Assembly (NCBI GenBank): GCA_002381695.1
Contig: DFXM01000046.1
Location: 2,827-66,826 of the forward strand
DNA length: 64,000 nucleotides
Direction of reading: 5' to 3'
DNA from: Clostridium sp. UBA4108
Lineage (GTDB): Bacteria > Bacillota > Clostridia > Clostridiales > Clostridiaceae
The first letter of the stretch is position 1. The number at the start of each line of letters is the position of its first letter. Made by a program: the position numbers and the translations under genes. Positions 9,471-18,772 of this stretch are shown here, in pieces. The notes beneath the pieces were generated by a model. It was not told the DNA's origin and did not search any database. It saw only the letters and a list, made by a program, of their open reading frames with translations.

Positions 9471-10718
9471 TTAAAGATCTATGTCATCAACTTCCCCTAT
9501 TTTTTCAATGCATTTTTTTATTCCAACACTACTTTTTAAAACTTGCCCAGTAGCTGTCACACTTCCTATCTGAAAGGCATTGATATGTCTTAACTTCAAT
9601 GGATGCATATCTAATTTTTCTGCTAAAATATCCATTTGACTTTCCATGGCAATAGGTACTTGAGTAGCTCCAAATCCCCTCATGGCTCCACTATAAGGAT
9701 TGTTGGTATGAACTGCTAATGCACGTATATCTACATTTGGTATTACATAAGGTCCTGAAGCATGAACAGCAGATTTTCTTAAAACATTCATCCCCCAGGA
9801 AGAATAAGCACCTGTATCACCATAAATTCTTGCCTCTAATGCACAGAGCCTGCCCTCTGCTGTTACTCCTGTTTTATAATACATCTTTATAGGATGACGC
9901 TTACAATGAGATACTGTTGACTCTTCTCTACTATAGACAATCTTTACTGGTTTTTTAGTTAAATAGGTTGCTAAAGCTACATGGCATTGAGGATTAATAT
10001 CCTCTCTGGCACCGAAGGCACCACCTATAGTTGTATTTCTAATTTTAACACTGTCTTCAGCTATTTTTAAACATCTTGCTACTTCTTCTCTATCATAATG
10101 AGGATATTGTGTAGTAACAAATACCTCTAAGTAACCCTCTTCATCAAATCTAGCTACCGCCGCTTCTGGTTGAAGAAATGCATGTTCTATCATAGGTGTG
10201 TTATACCAATTTTCTACTATATACTTTGCAGATTTAAAACCTTCTTCTATATCTCCTTTTTTAATTTTTATATCATATAAAATATTGCTTTCATTACCCA
10301 ATATAGGAGCACTTTCCTTAAGTGCATCATCTACAGTAAAAACTCCTTCATATTCTTCATATTCTATCTTCACTCTATCTAATGCATTTTGAAGAGAAGT
10401 TTTATCTTTAGCTACCACTAGTAGAATACAATCTCCAACTCTCTTAACAATGCCCTCAACTAGTATGGGAATGTCTTTAAATGCAACACCATGGGTTTTA
10501 GCTCCAGGAATCATAGTGTGGTCTATAACACATTCAACTCCTGATAATGCTTTTATTTCATCGATATTTATATTCACTACTCTTCCATAAGCTATAGTAC
10601 TTCTTTTTACTCCTGCATAGAGCATATCTTCAAATTCTATATCATCAGCATAAACAGCTTTTCCTAGAGCTTTATTATATACATCTGGTCTTACTAGACC
10701 TTCCCCAACAGCTTTCAC
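9471..10718 (-). CDS. Molybdenum hydroxylase, N-terminal Mo-subunit half (NdhL-like)
   Basis: 415 aa, covering the first half of a xanthine-dehydrogenase-type Mo subunit: AKYVVENWYNTPMIEHAFLQPE, GGAFGARED and SGAMRGFGATQ, which bind the molybdopterin cofactor. The protein stops where other family members continue without a break; the next gene supplies the missing half. Start is GTG (reads as Met) behind GGGGGG. The paired small subunits lie just upstream in the order FAD, Fe-S, L, M, the same as ndhF-ndhS-ndhL-ndhM. In E. barkeri the enzyme carries labile selenium on molybdenum; the selenium-cofactor genes near 22 kb fit that. Confidence 0.84.
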   Translation of the reverse strand: MKAVGEGLVRPDVYNKALGKAVYADDIEFEDMLYAGVKRSTIAYGRVVNINIDEIKALSGVECVIDHTMIPGAKTHGVAFKDIPILVEGIVKRVGDCILLVVAKDKTSLQNALDRVKIEYEEYEGVFTVDDALKESAPILGNESNILYDIKIKKGDIEEGFKSAKYIVENWYNTPMIEHAFLQPEAAVARFDEEGYLEVFVTTQYPHYDREEVARCLKIAEDSVKIRNTTIGGAFGAREDINPQCHVALATYLTKKPVKIVYSREESTVSHCKRHPIKMYYKTGVTAEGRLCALEARIYGDTGAYSSWGMNVLRKSAVHASGPYVIPNVDIRALAVHTNNPYSGAMRGFGATQVPIAMESQMDILAEKLDMHPLKLRHINAFQIGSVTATGQVLKSSVGIKKCIEKIGEVDDIDL

Positions 10719-10729
10719 ATATATCCCCC

Positions 10730-11197
10730 CTAATTATTCTTTAATTTGCTTTGTGCAATTTTTATACCTTCAACTATCTTTTCATAGCCTGTACATCTAC
10801 ATAAATTACCGGATATATTATCTCGTATTTCTTTCTCAGTAGCATTAATATTGCTATCAAGTAAAGATTTTGCACTTAATATCATACCTGGGGTACAATA
10901 TCCACATTGAACAGCTCCTACCTCTATAAAAGCTTCTTGTATAGGGTGTATTTTATCCATTCCAACACCTTCAATAGTAGTAATTTCAGCTCCATTGGCT
11001 GCAGAAGCTAATATAAGGCAAGAATTAACAGTTTTTCCGTTCATAATAACTGTACATGCTCCACATTCTCCCTCTCCGCAACCTTCTTTCGTTCCCTTTA
11101 ACTTAAGTTCATCTCTTAAAAAATCTAATAAGCGCAGTAGCGGATTAATCTCTCTACTATATTCTATATTATTTATTTTCATAGTTACCTTAATCAT
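10730..11197 (-). CDS. Molybdenum hydroxylase [2Fe-2S] subunit (NdhS/XdhC-like)
   Basis: 155 aa. The plant-ferredoxin-like cluster is bound by C40, C45, C48 and C60. The second cluster site is C98, C101, C133 and C135 (QCGYC and CRCTGY). This is the complete cysteine set of the xanthine-dehydrogenase family small subunit, which passes electrons from molybdenum to FAD. It lies between the FAD and Mo-subunit genes, with gaps of 48 and 11 bp. Cytoplasmic. Confidence 0.92.
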   Translation of the reverse strand: MIKVTMKINNIEYSREINPLLRLLDFLRDELKLKGTKEGCGEGECGACTVIMNGKTVNSCLILASAANGAEITTIEGVGMDKIHPIQEAFIEVGAVQCGYCTPGMILSAKSLLDSNINATEKEIRDNISGNLCRCTGYEKIVEGIKIAQSKLKNN

Positions 11198-11245
11198 AAA
11201 TTCACTCCTCGTATTATACAGAATATTCTAACATTTTTTACTATA

Positions 11246-12091
11246 CTACTGTTTTAAAGCAATGGATAAAGCGTTCTTAAACACACCTTTAATAGCTTCT
11301 TTCTTAAATGGCATAGTCTTTCTCCCTTTTATACTTTCTTCTACTGCATGTTCAATATAGTTCAATGCCTCTTCTGAAAATAACCAATCTATATCTTCAT
11401 TCAATGCACGTTTTTCAAGCTCTATTACTCTAAAGGGGTATCTTCCAACTGCACCTAAGCAAATGTTAATATTATTCACTTTGCTATCTAAAGTTTCTAC
11501 GCATATCGCTGCACTAATTCTAGCTATTGCTAAAGCATTTCTCTTTCCTAATTTATAGTATCCGCTACAGCTATTATTCTTAGGAATTATTATTTTTGTC
11601 AATAACTCATTACTTTTAAGTTTTTCAGTAGCATAGTTCTCAAAATATTTCTCACAGCTAATTTCTCTTGTATCAGTAATAGATTCTATTACTAATACGC
11701 CATTTAAACTCATTACACATGGAATTACGTCTGCCGCTGATCCAGCATTGGCTATATTTCCTCCAATAGTTGCTACATTTCTAATTTGTGGAGATCCCAT
11801 ATGTTTACTACATTCAATTAGGGAATTAAAATTATTTTTTATTATGTTACTTTCTAGTAAGTTCGTAAATGTAACCATGCTACCCATAACTACTTCTCTT
11901 TCATTTTCACTGATGTTCTTTAATTCTGTTACATTTTCCAAATTTACAATGTAATCAATATTTTCTTTACTACGCCTTATGTCTAAAACTAAATCTGTAC
12001 CTCCAGCTAAGAGCTTTGTATTTGGATTTTTAGATATAATCATCTTAACTTCTTCTATAGTACTAGGTTGAAAAAAATCTAATAGCTCCAT
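11246..12091 (-). CDS. Molybdenum hydroxylase FAD subunit (NdhF-like)
   Basis: 281 aa, similar to the 290-296 aa FAD subunits of xanthine and nicotinate dehydrogenases. The FAD-binding motifs LLAGGTDLVLD and NVATIGGNIANAGSAADVIP are present. It is the first gene of the four-gene operon, with AGGAGG 6 nt before ATG. A TATAAT box and a palindromic operator-like site lie 35-67 bp upstream. Electrons probably go to NAD(P) or ferredoxin. Confidence 0.92.
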   Translation of the reverse strand: MELLDFFQPSTIEEVKMIISKNPNTKLLAGGTDLVLDIRRSKENIDYIVNLENVTELKNISENEREVVMGSMVTFTNLLESNIIKNNFNSLIECSKHMGSPQIRNVATIGGNIANAGSAADVIPCVMSLNGVLVIESITDTREISCEKYFENYATEKLKSNELLTKIIIPKNNSCSGYYKLGKRNALAIARISAAICVETLDSKVNNINICLGAVGRYPFRVIELEKRALNEDIDWLFSEEALNYIEHAVEESIKGRKTMPFKKEAIKGVFKNALSIALKQ

Positions 12092-12125
12092 TTTAACCTC
12101 CTGAAAATTTAAAATCTTTGTCTTT

Positions 12126-12158
12126 ATTAATCAGTTAATCAACGCTCTTTACATTATA
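12126..12158 (-). promoter_or_regulatory. Operator and -10 region of the hydroxylase operon
   Basis: A TATAAT-like -10 box (12153-12158, minus strand) is followed 10 bp downstream by the palindrome-like TTGATTAACTGATTAAT (12126-12142). The same core, ACTRATTAAT, recurs at 21407, 29541 and 60599. Probable repressor site; the nearest regulator gene is the TetR gene that ends 160 bp away. Confidence 0.6.
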
Positions 12159-12244
12159 TTTTTGATTTAATTTTCATATATCCTAAAATATTTACGAATA
12201 CCTACACAAGAATTTTACACTAAATTCACCGACTATATATGTGC

Positions 12245-12284
12245 AAAAATAAGCTCACTATTATCAATAGATGAGCCTATTTTT
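12245..12284 (-). terminator. Terminator of the tetR gene
   Basis: 13-bp stem with one bulged mismatch (12245-12257 with 12272-12284) ending in a T run on the minus strand. Confidence 0.75.
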
Positions 12285-12321
12285 ATCCAGTATCAACATT
12301 CCTAAATTTTTATCAATGGTA

Positions 12322-12909
12322 TTATTTATTAATTAGACATTGTCCTAAAACTATTTTCTCCGCTACCTGAAAATAATCATCTAAATTGAATTTTTCTTCA
12401 TCAATAAGATATTGTAATGAAGCTCCTAACATAAGAGATACCATGATAAAAGGAAGGTTTTCTATATATTTTTCATCTATACAGTCACCAGGTTCTCCCT
12501 TACTTAATACCTCACTAATACCTTTTCTCCATATGTTAAATGTATCCTGAAAATATCCCCTTATTTCCTCATTTACGGTTCCCTGTACCCAATAATCAAT
12601 TTGAGTGTATTCCATTTTCTTATTAATTAAGATGTCATCTTTCTTTTGCTCAAAAAAACCTCGTATATTATCCACCATATCTTTATTTTCAATATCTATA
12701 TAACTTTTTCGATTATGAGAAAATTCCTCTTGTATACTATTTAATAGAGCAATCATTATATCGTTTTTGGTGGAAAAATGATAATGAAGATTAGCTTGGC
12801 TCATATTAGCCTCCTTAGCAATCATATGCATACGAGTACCACTTATCTTTTCCTTTGATACTACCTCCATGGCAGCATCAAGTATTTTTTTATCGATATC
12901 CTTAGCCAT
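12322..12909 (-). CDS. TetR-family transcriptional regulator
   Basis: 195 aa. Residues 1-50 hold the TetR helix-turn-helix (ISGTRMHMIAKEANMSQANL then HYHFSTK), followed by an all-helical ligand-binding region. It is a one-gene unit between two purine-related operons, which makes it the best candidate for the repressor that binds the repeated palindromes upstream of them. A weaker copy of the motif (12940-12952) lies in its own promoter region, as expected for self-control. The ligand may be a purine, urate or nicotinate; this is inference. Confidence 0.9.
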   Translation of the reverse strand: MAKDIDKKILDAAMEVVSKEKISGTRMHMIAKEANMSQANLHYHFSTKNDIMIALLNSIQEEFSHNRKSYIDIENKDMVDNIRGFFEQKKDDILINKKMEYTQIDYWVQGTVNEEIRGYFQDTFNIWRKGISEVLSKGEPGDCIDEKYIENLPFIMVSLMLGASLQYLIDEEKFNLDDYFQVAEKIVLGQCLINK

Positions 12910-12939
12910 ACAACAACCTCTTTTCTACTGTACCTATAA

Positions 12940-12952
12940 TTTAATTAATCTA
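12940..12952. promoter_or_regulatory. Weak copy of the shared operator before tetR
   Basis: TTTAATTAATCTA shares TAATTAATCTA with the stronger site at 60599-60620. It lies 31 bp upstream of the tetR start. AT-rich, so chance cannot be excluded. Confidence 0.4.
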
Positions 12953-12976
12953 TATATTGCTACATTTATATTTTAA

Positions 12977-13006
12977 GAGGGATATGCTTATGCTAAGGCA
13001 TCCCTC
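12977..13006 (-). terminator. Terminator after guanine deaminase
   Basis: Stem GAGGGAT (12977-12983) with ATCCCTC (13000-13006), plus two inner GC pairs. It ends the five-gene ygeY-to-guaD run. Confidence 0.65.
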
Positions 13007-13089
13007 ATAATCTATAAGCCTCTAATGCCACCTTCATTATAATATACTACCTTGTTTCAATGCAATTAAAGTACTATAAAGTTACTCCA

Positions 13090-14370
13090 TTAAATTTTAG
13101 GTTCTTCTACAATTTTACCATCTACATATCTAATTAAAATATTTCTATCATCACCTGTATATATAAATTTCTGAAGCCTCTCCTCTATGGATAATGAATG
13201 AAAACTATTAAGTCTACTATCATCTATTATTAATGCATCAAATTCGTAACCTTGTTCAAAGCTTCCCACTTTTCCAAAAAACTGGCCACTACCCTTAGTT
13301 GCAAGATAAAATAATTCAGCAGTGCTTAATGGCTTGTCAACTTTGTTACTTTCTAACCATCTAATATTTGAAGCTTGTGCGCTATTTACAATAACACTAC
13401 ACATTGACAAACTATGACCACCTGATATATCCGTTGCAAGCCCTACTGGAACGCCCTTGCTAATGAGTTTTCTTATAGGCGCTATGCCACTTGCTAAATT
13501 GGAATTTGAATTAGGACTGTGAGCCACAAAAACTTTATTCTTAACCATTAATTCTATTTCATCTTCATCTACTAATACGCAATGAGCCATTATAGTTGGT
13601 ATCTGACCAAACAGACCAGCATCTTCATATATACTTGCATAGTTTTTATAATTAGGATGTAGTTCCTTAACTAAATTTATTTCTCCGTAATTTTCACTTA
13701 AATGAGATTGAACTGGTACACTATATTTCTTCGCTAATTCTCCAAGAGTTTTCAATAACTCGAAAGTACATGTAGGTATAAATCTAGGAGTTATTATAGG
13801 TTTTACTAATTTATATTTATTTCCATATTCTTTTAAGAAATTTTCAGTATCCGCAATAGACTCTATGGTGTTTTCTATTAAATAATGTGGACAATTCCTA
13901 TCCATATTTACTTTGCCCACATAAGCCCCTAGTCCTGCTTCATTAAATATATCCATCAATAGCTTTGTAGATTCCTTATGAACACTACTAAAAACACAAG
14001 CCCTAGTAGTACCATTTTTCCATAATTCTTTTACTAATATAGAATATACTTGTTTTGCATATTCCAAATCAGAGTATTTACTTTCTTCTGGAAAGGTATA
14101 TGCTTCTAACCAAGGCATTAGTTCTTTATCAAGCCCTAATCCTAAATTGGGAAATTGTGGTGCGTGCAAATGTAAATCAACAAATCCTGGAACTATTAGT
14201 TTGTTGTCATAATCTATTATTTCTATATTTTTATACTCATCTATGAGTTCACTATATACTCCATCTATAATTCCATCTTTGACTATTATATAGCCACCTT
14301 CTAATACTTCGTATTCACCAAATTCTTTAGTAAAAATAATATCTCCTTTTACTCCAAATGCACCTTCCAT
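13090..14370 (-). CDS. guaD: Guanine deaminase
   Basis: 426 aa amidohydrolase. Metal ligands are seen as H67 and H69 in PGFVDLHLHAPQ, then QSHLSEN, AHCVLVDEDE and GLATDISGG. The DLHLHAPQFPN segment and the SGGHSLSM segment are typical of guanine deaminases. It turns guanine into xanthine, feeding the selenium-dependent xanthine dehydrogenase encoded 138 bp upstream. Start ATG follows AAAGGGGG. SsnA at 23.8 kb is a paralogue in the same superfamily. Confidence 0.9.
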   Translation of the reverse strand: MEGAFGVKGDIIFTKEFGEYEVLEGGYIIVKDGIIDGVYSELIDEYKNIEIIDYDNKLIVPGFVDLHLHAPQFPNLGLGLDKELMPWLEAYTFPEESKYSDLEYAKQVYSILVKELWKNGTTRACVFSSVHKESTKLLMDIFNEAGLGAYVGKVNMDRNCPHYLIENTIESIADTENFLKEYGNKYKLVKPIITPRFIPTCTFELLKTLGELAKKYSVPVQSHLSENYGEINLVKELHPNYKNYASIYEDAGLFGQIPTIMAHCVLVDEDEIELMVKNKVFVAHSPNSNSNLASGIAPIRKLISKGVPVGLATDISGGHSLSMCSVIVNSAQASNIRWLESNKVDKPLSTAELFYLATKGSGQFFGKVGSFEQGYEFDALIIDDSRLNSFHSLSIEERLQKFIYTGDDRNILIRYVDGKIVEEPKI

Positions 14371-14508
14371 TTAATTGCCCCCTTTAACCTAGAAAAATTA
14401 TAATCTAACTTCAACATAATATAATTTTTTGTATATATTATCATATTTAAACATTTTTTTGTAAATACCAATTATTACATTACCTTATAATATAATAATT
14501 AGCTTTGT

Positions 14509-17067
14509 CTACCTTTTCTTTCTATATGCAGTTTCCTCAAGAGGAAGTTTAGTTCTAAATATATTGTCAAATTTATAATAAGCTCCTTGAACCGCTGGTG
14601 CTGTTGGTATTGTAGTTATTTCTCCAACACCTTTTGCACCATAAGCTAAGGTTGATGTATTCTTTTCTATAATTATAGATTTAATTTTAGGCACTTCAGA
14701 AGCTCTAAATAATCCTAGGGTACCAAATTTTGCTGTAGGTACACCCTTATTAAGTGGATAATCTTCTGTTAATGCATAACCTAGTCCCATTACCACTCCA
14801 CCTTCTATTTGTCCCTCTACATTGATAGGGTTAATAGCTTTACCTACATCATGGGCAGCAATAACTTTTTCTAGTTTACCATGTTCATTAAGCACTACTA
14901 ACTGTGTGGCATATCCATAGGCTACGTGGCTAACTGGATTAACTTTAGTTGAGTTAATTGGGTCCGTTACTCCTTGAAATTCACCATAGAATTCCTCTCC
15001 ATCGAGGCTCTCTAAAGAATTACTGTTCAGTGCTTCTTTTAGTTTTAATGAAGCGATCTTTGCAGCCTCTCCAGTAAACACAGTTTGTCTTGAAGCTGTA
15101 GTAGTTCCTGAGTTTGGTGTGGTAAAGGTATCGGGGAAATCAACAATTATGACCCTTGGAGATAAATTAGTAGTTTCACATACAATTTGGGTAATAATAG
15201 TGCCCAATCCCTGTCCTATACATGCAGCACTTGTTCTTATATGAACATTACCCTGTAATACAACAATTCTACATCGCCCTGTGTCTGGAATACCTACTCC
15301 TACACCACTATTTTTCATAGCACATGCTATACCTACAACTTTATTATTATCATAGTCATCCTTAACTGCCATTAAAGTTTCTTTTATTGCTGTTCCATCA
15401 TCTGATATTTGTCCGTTAGGAAGCGTGTCTCCAGGAGCTACAGCATTATTATATCTAATCTGCCAAGGAGTTATACCTACCTTTTCTGCTAAAAGATTCA
15501 AATTACATTCTGATGCAAAGGCTGATTGAGTTACCCCAAATCCTCTAAATGCCCCACCTGGAGGATTGTTTGTATATACAGCGGTGCCTTCAATTTCTAC
15601 ATTAGCACATTTATAAGGTCCAGCTGCATGGGTACATGCTCTTTGAAGTACAGGCCCTCCTAGGGAAGCGTATGCACCTGTATCTGATATAATTTTAGCC
15701 TTGAATGCAGTAATATTTCCATTTTCATCACAAGCCGTAGTTGCAGTAATTTCCATAGCATGTCTCTTTGGATGTATCATTATGCTTTCCTTGCGACTAA
15801 GAGTAATCTTTACAGGCATTTTAGTATACCAAGCGAGAAGTGCTGCATGGTGTTGTACACTCATATCCTCTTTGCCTCCAAAACCTCCACCTACATATTT
15901 ACTAATAACTCTAATTTTCTCCTTTGGAAGTCCTAGTAGTTCTGCTACTTCTCTTTGCTCATCATATACTCCTTGAGAGCCAGTATATATTAATACACCA
16001 TCACCATCAGGCATAGCTAGTGCACTTTCTGGTTCTAAAAATGCGTGCTCTGTGAAAGGAGTAGAATAATGATTAGTAACTACATATTTCGAATTAGCTA
16101 TGGCTTCTTCTACGTTGCCTCTTTTTAGTATTTCAACTTTTAACCTATTTCCAGCGGGATGAATTTTGGGTGCACCTTCTTCAAGAGACATAGTAGGACA
16201 AGTCATAGGTATTAATTCTTCATAATCAACAATTATTAAATCAAGTATTTCTTTTAGTGACTTTCTATTTTTAGCACCAACTAATGCTAATGAATCTCCC
16301 ATATATCTAGTTTCCTCACCTACCGCAATCATAGCTGGCCAATCTTTAACAAGATGTCCAATAAACCTATTGCCAGGAATGTCTTCTGGTGTAAGAATAG
16401 CTATGGTATCAGGGTGTTTCAGCGCTTTTGATATATCTATGTTCTTTACTAATGCTCTCGGATATTTTGCTCTTAAGGCTGAACCATATATCATATTAGG
16501 TACCTTTACATCATCTACATATACTGCAGTTCCTAATATTTTTTTTTCTGCATCAATCCTTGGAAGGTTATCTCCAACTCTTCCATGAAATTTATCATTG
16601 ATATTTAAACTGCCTTGTCTTATTACAGAAGCTGCTAAATTTATAGCTTCTACTATTTTTATATATCCTGTACATCTACATATATTACCTTTAATTGCAT
16701 TTTTAATTTCTTCCTCCGTAGGATTTAAGTTCTTATTAAATAGAGCCTTAGCACTAATCACCATACCTGGTATGCAAAATCCACATTGTACAGCACCTAC
16801 TTTAGAGAAAGCCCATGTAAATACCTCTTTTTCGAACTGCAATAATCCTTCCACTGTTTGAACTACTTTATCATGTACTTTGGCAGTGGTTTGAATACAT
16901 GCCCTTACTGCCTTTCCATCAACTAGTATCATACAGGTACCACAAGCACCCTCTCTACATCCATTTTTCACAGAGGTTAAATCTTCTTCCTCTCTTAAAT
17001 AATCAAGTAAATTCATATTTTCAGAAATTGAGACCATATTTCCGTTTAATATAAATTGATACACCAT
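14509..17067 (-). CDS. Selenium-dependent xanthine dehydrogenase, Fe-S and Mo parts in one chain
   Basis: About 852 aa. The N-terminal 155 residues carry both [2Fe-2S] sites (CREGACGTC...C, then QCGFC and CRCTGY). The rest is the Mo-cofactor part, with GGGFGGKED, GGAFRGFGVTQ and AYGAKGVGE. There is no FAD part, so electrons must go to another partner. This fused layout is that of the selenium-dependent xanthine dehydrogenase family that travels with YqeB/YqeC/MocA. An in-frame GTG lies at 17088, but GAGGAGGG ends 4 nt before the ATG at 17067, so I use the latter. It follows the two PLP-enzyme genes and precedes guaD. Confidence 0.9.
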   Translation of the reverse strand: MVYQFILNGNMVSISENMNLLDYLREEEDLTSVKNGCREGACGTCMILVDGKAVRACIQTTAKVHDKVVQTVEGLLQFEKEVFTWAFSKVGAVQCGFCIPGMVISAKALFNKNLNPTEEEIKNAIKGNICRCTGYIKIVEAINLAASVIRQGSLNINDKFHGRVGDNLPRIDAEKKILGTAVYVDDVKVPNMIYGSALRAKYPRALVKNIDISKALKHPDTIAILTPEDIPGNRFIGHLVKDWPAMIAVGEETRYMGDSLALVGAKNRKSLKEILDLIIVDYEELIPMTCPTMSLEEGAPKIHPAGNRLKVEILKRGNVEEAIANSKYVVTNHYSTPFTEHAFLEPESALAMPDGDGVLIYTGSQGVYDEQREVAELLGLPKEKIRVISKYVGGGFGGKEDMSVQHHAALLAWYTKMPVKITLSRKESIMIHPKRHAMEITATTACDENGNITAFKAKIISDTGAYASLGGPVLQRACTHAAGPYKCANVEIEGTAVYTNNPPGGAFRGFGVTQSAFASECNLNLLAEKVGITPWQIRYNNAVAPGDTLPNGQISDDGTAIKETLMAVKDDYDNNKVVGIACAMKNSGVGVGIPDTGRCRIVVLQGNVHIRTSAACIGQGLGTIITQIVCETTNLSPRVIIVDFPDTFTTPNSGTTTASRQTVFTGEAAKIASLKLKEALNSNSLESLDGEEFYGEFQGVTDPINSTKVNPVSHVAYGYATQLVVLNEHGKLEKVIAAHDVGKAINPINVEGQIEGGVVMGLGYALTEDYPLNKGVPTAKFGTLGLFRASEVPKIKSIIIEKNTSTLAYGAKGVGEITTIPTAPAVQGAYYKFDNIFRTKLPLEETAYRKKR

Positions 17068-17125
17068 AGTTCCCTCCTCTTTATCCACGGCTAAGACATA
17101 TAAAATAATAGGACATAAGGGAATA

Positions 17126-17163
17126 GGACCCCTTTAAGCACACTTTAACTTCTACTAGGGTCC
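17126..17163. promoter_or_regulatory. Hairpin between the PLP-enzyme and xanthine dehydrogenase genes
   Basis: Stem GGACCC (17126-17131) with GGGTCC (17158-17163) and a 26-nt loop, without a clear T run. It may be a processing site or a weak attenuator inside the operon. Confidence 0.4.
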
Positions 17164-17194
17164 CAAACCATATTAAATCCGTAGATACTAAAAG

Positions 17195-18685
17195 CTATTC
17201 TTCGTCTTTTAGTGTTTCAACCTTCTTATTGAATTCTTCAATTAGATTGTCTAGTTCTGGTCCCATTTTATGCAATTCACCCCAGTAATTATCATAATCA
17301 TACCATTGTGCATTTAATTCATCTAAATCATACATCTGTTGTTCAATCCAGGTATAGTATTTAAGATTATGAATTCTATTTTTACTTTGATATGTGAGTT
17401 CTTCCATACTATCTGTTCTAACTCCTAGAACACTTCTATTATGATCAATGGCAGCATCAATTACTTCATATTTTTTTCCTCTTTCAGCTTCCATTTCTTC
17501 TAACCTTGACTGATACATTTCAGCAGAGTCAGTAAGAACAGTTAGTACTATGTCATTCTCTGTTAATTCATAATATTTTGCAAATTTAATGCAAGAAATT
17601 ATATTTGCTGCACCTGAAATTCCAACCCATGATAATTTTGAAATTAAATCTTCTGAAATACCTTGTTGTCTTAAATACTCTTGTCCGGCTGGTTCATTAA
17701 ATAGACGGAACATACCCACACTATCATTATCATCAATAGCTATAATCATATCTGTATTTTTAACATTGTGAATCCAAGGCACGTGCTTATCACCAATACC
17801 TTCAATTCTGTGATCACCAAAACCATTATTAAGTAATGTTGGACATTGCAATGCTTCCCCAACTACAAGCTTAGCATTTGGATATTGATCTTTTATAAAG
17901 TCTCCACTTCCTAAAGTTCCAGCAGAACCTGAAGTTAAGCACACACCAGCAACTTTTCCATGCTCTCCAATCTCAGCTTTGATAATATCGTTCATAGCAT
18001 TACCAGTAACTTCATAATGCCATAAATGATTTCCAAGTTCACCGAATTGGTTAAATATTACAACATTATCTCTGGTTCTTCTTAATTCCCAAGTTTTATC
18101 ATAAATCTCTTTAACATTACTCTCACAACCTGGAGTAGCTATGACTTCACCTGCTACTTGTTTTAACCAATCAAAACGCTCTTTACTCATATTCTCAGGT
18201 AAAATAGCTATAGATTTACATCCTAATAGGGCAGAGTTATATGCACCACCACGGCAATAGTTACCAGTTGAAGGCCAAACTGCCTCATGATATTTAGGAT
18301 CAAATTGACCAGTTACTAGTCTAGGGACTAAACAAGCAAAACTTGCTCCAACTTTATGAGCACCTATCGGGAAATATTTTCCTGCCATAGCAAAAATTCT
18401 TGCTTTTACACCTGATATTTCAGAAGGAATCTCAATGTAGTTAGGTAATTCATTGTATAATCCACCATCTTTTACAGCTTCATTTTTCCAAGAAATTCTA
18501 AATAAATTGATAGGGTCAATATCCCATAATCCAATATTTTTTAATTTTTCTTTAATGTATTCAGGTATTTTGTTAGGGTCCTTCATCTGAGCTAAGGTTG
18601 GGATAACTATATTTCTTTCTTTAGCGCTCTTTACCGTTTTATTAAGTTGTTCTTCATTTATATTTAAATCTATCAAGTTTCTCAC
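17195..18685 (-). CDS. PLP-dependent lyase-like enzyme, fold type II, of the purine/selenium cluster
   Basis: 496 aa. Motifs of fold-type II PLP enzymes are present: GAHKVGAS, with the probable Schiff-base lysine, STGNYCRGGAYN as the phosphate/asparagine loop, and TSGSAGTLGSGD as the glycine loop. It is longer than diaminopropionate ammonia-lyase YgeX (about 400 aa) and not obviously similar to it, but it takes the position expected for YgeX in a ygeY/ygeW/ygfK/ssnA cluster. A role in splitting an amino-acid-like ring-opening product is plausible. Substrate unknown. Start GTG follows AGGAGGG. Confidence 0.75.
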   Translation of the reverse strand: MRNLIDLNINEEQLNKTVKSAKERNIVIPTLAQMKDPNKIPEYIKEKLKNIGLWDIDPINLFRISWKNEAVKDGGLYNELPNYIEIPSEISGVKARIFAMAGKYFPIGAHKVGASFACLVPRLVTGQFDPKYHEAVWPSTGNYCRGGAYNSALLGCKSIAILPENMSKERFDWLKQVAGEVIATPGCESNVKEIYDKTWELRRTRDNVVIFNQFGELGNHLWHYEVTGNAMNDIIKAEIGEHGKVAGVCLTSGSAGTLGSGDFIKDQYPNAKLVVGEALQCPTLLNNGFGDHRIEGIGDKHVPWIHNVKNTDMIIAIDDNDSVGMFRLFNEPAGQEYLRQQGISEDLISKLSWVGISGAANIISCIKFAKYYELTENDIVLTVLTDSAEMYQSRLEEMEAERGKKYEVIDAAIDHNRSVLGVRTDSMEELTYQSKNRIHNLKYYTWIEQQMYDLDELNAQWYDYDNYWGELHKMGPELDNLIEEFNKKVETLKDEE

Positions 18686-18772
18686 TAGAAACCCTCCTTT
18701 TATTATTTATAAAATTTAACCCAAAACAATTTTCTTTCAAGCGAAACTGATATCTTTCATTTAAAGCCTTAA

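Noticed and set aside
8529..10718. Split molybdenum subunit as a frameshifted pseudogene
   Set aside because: Both parts have good ribosome sites, a clean 12-bp gap and intact motifs, and a natural two-gene precedent exists (NdhL/NdhM).
14509..17067. Selenocysteine (in-frame TGA) in the selenium-dependent enzyme
   Set aside because: The frame has no internal stop. In this family selenium is a labile cofactor ligand, not selenocysteine.
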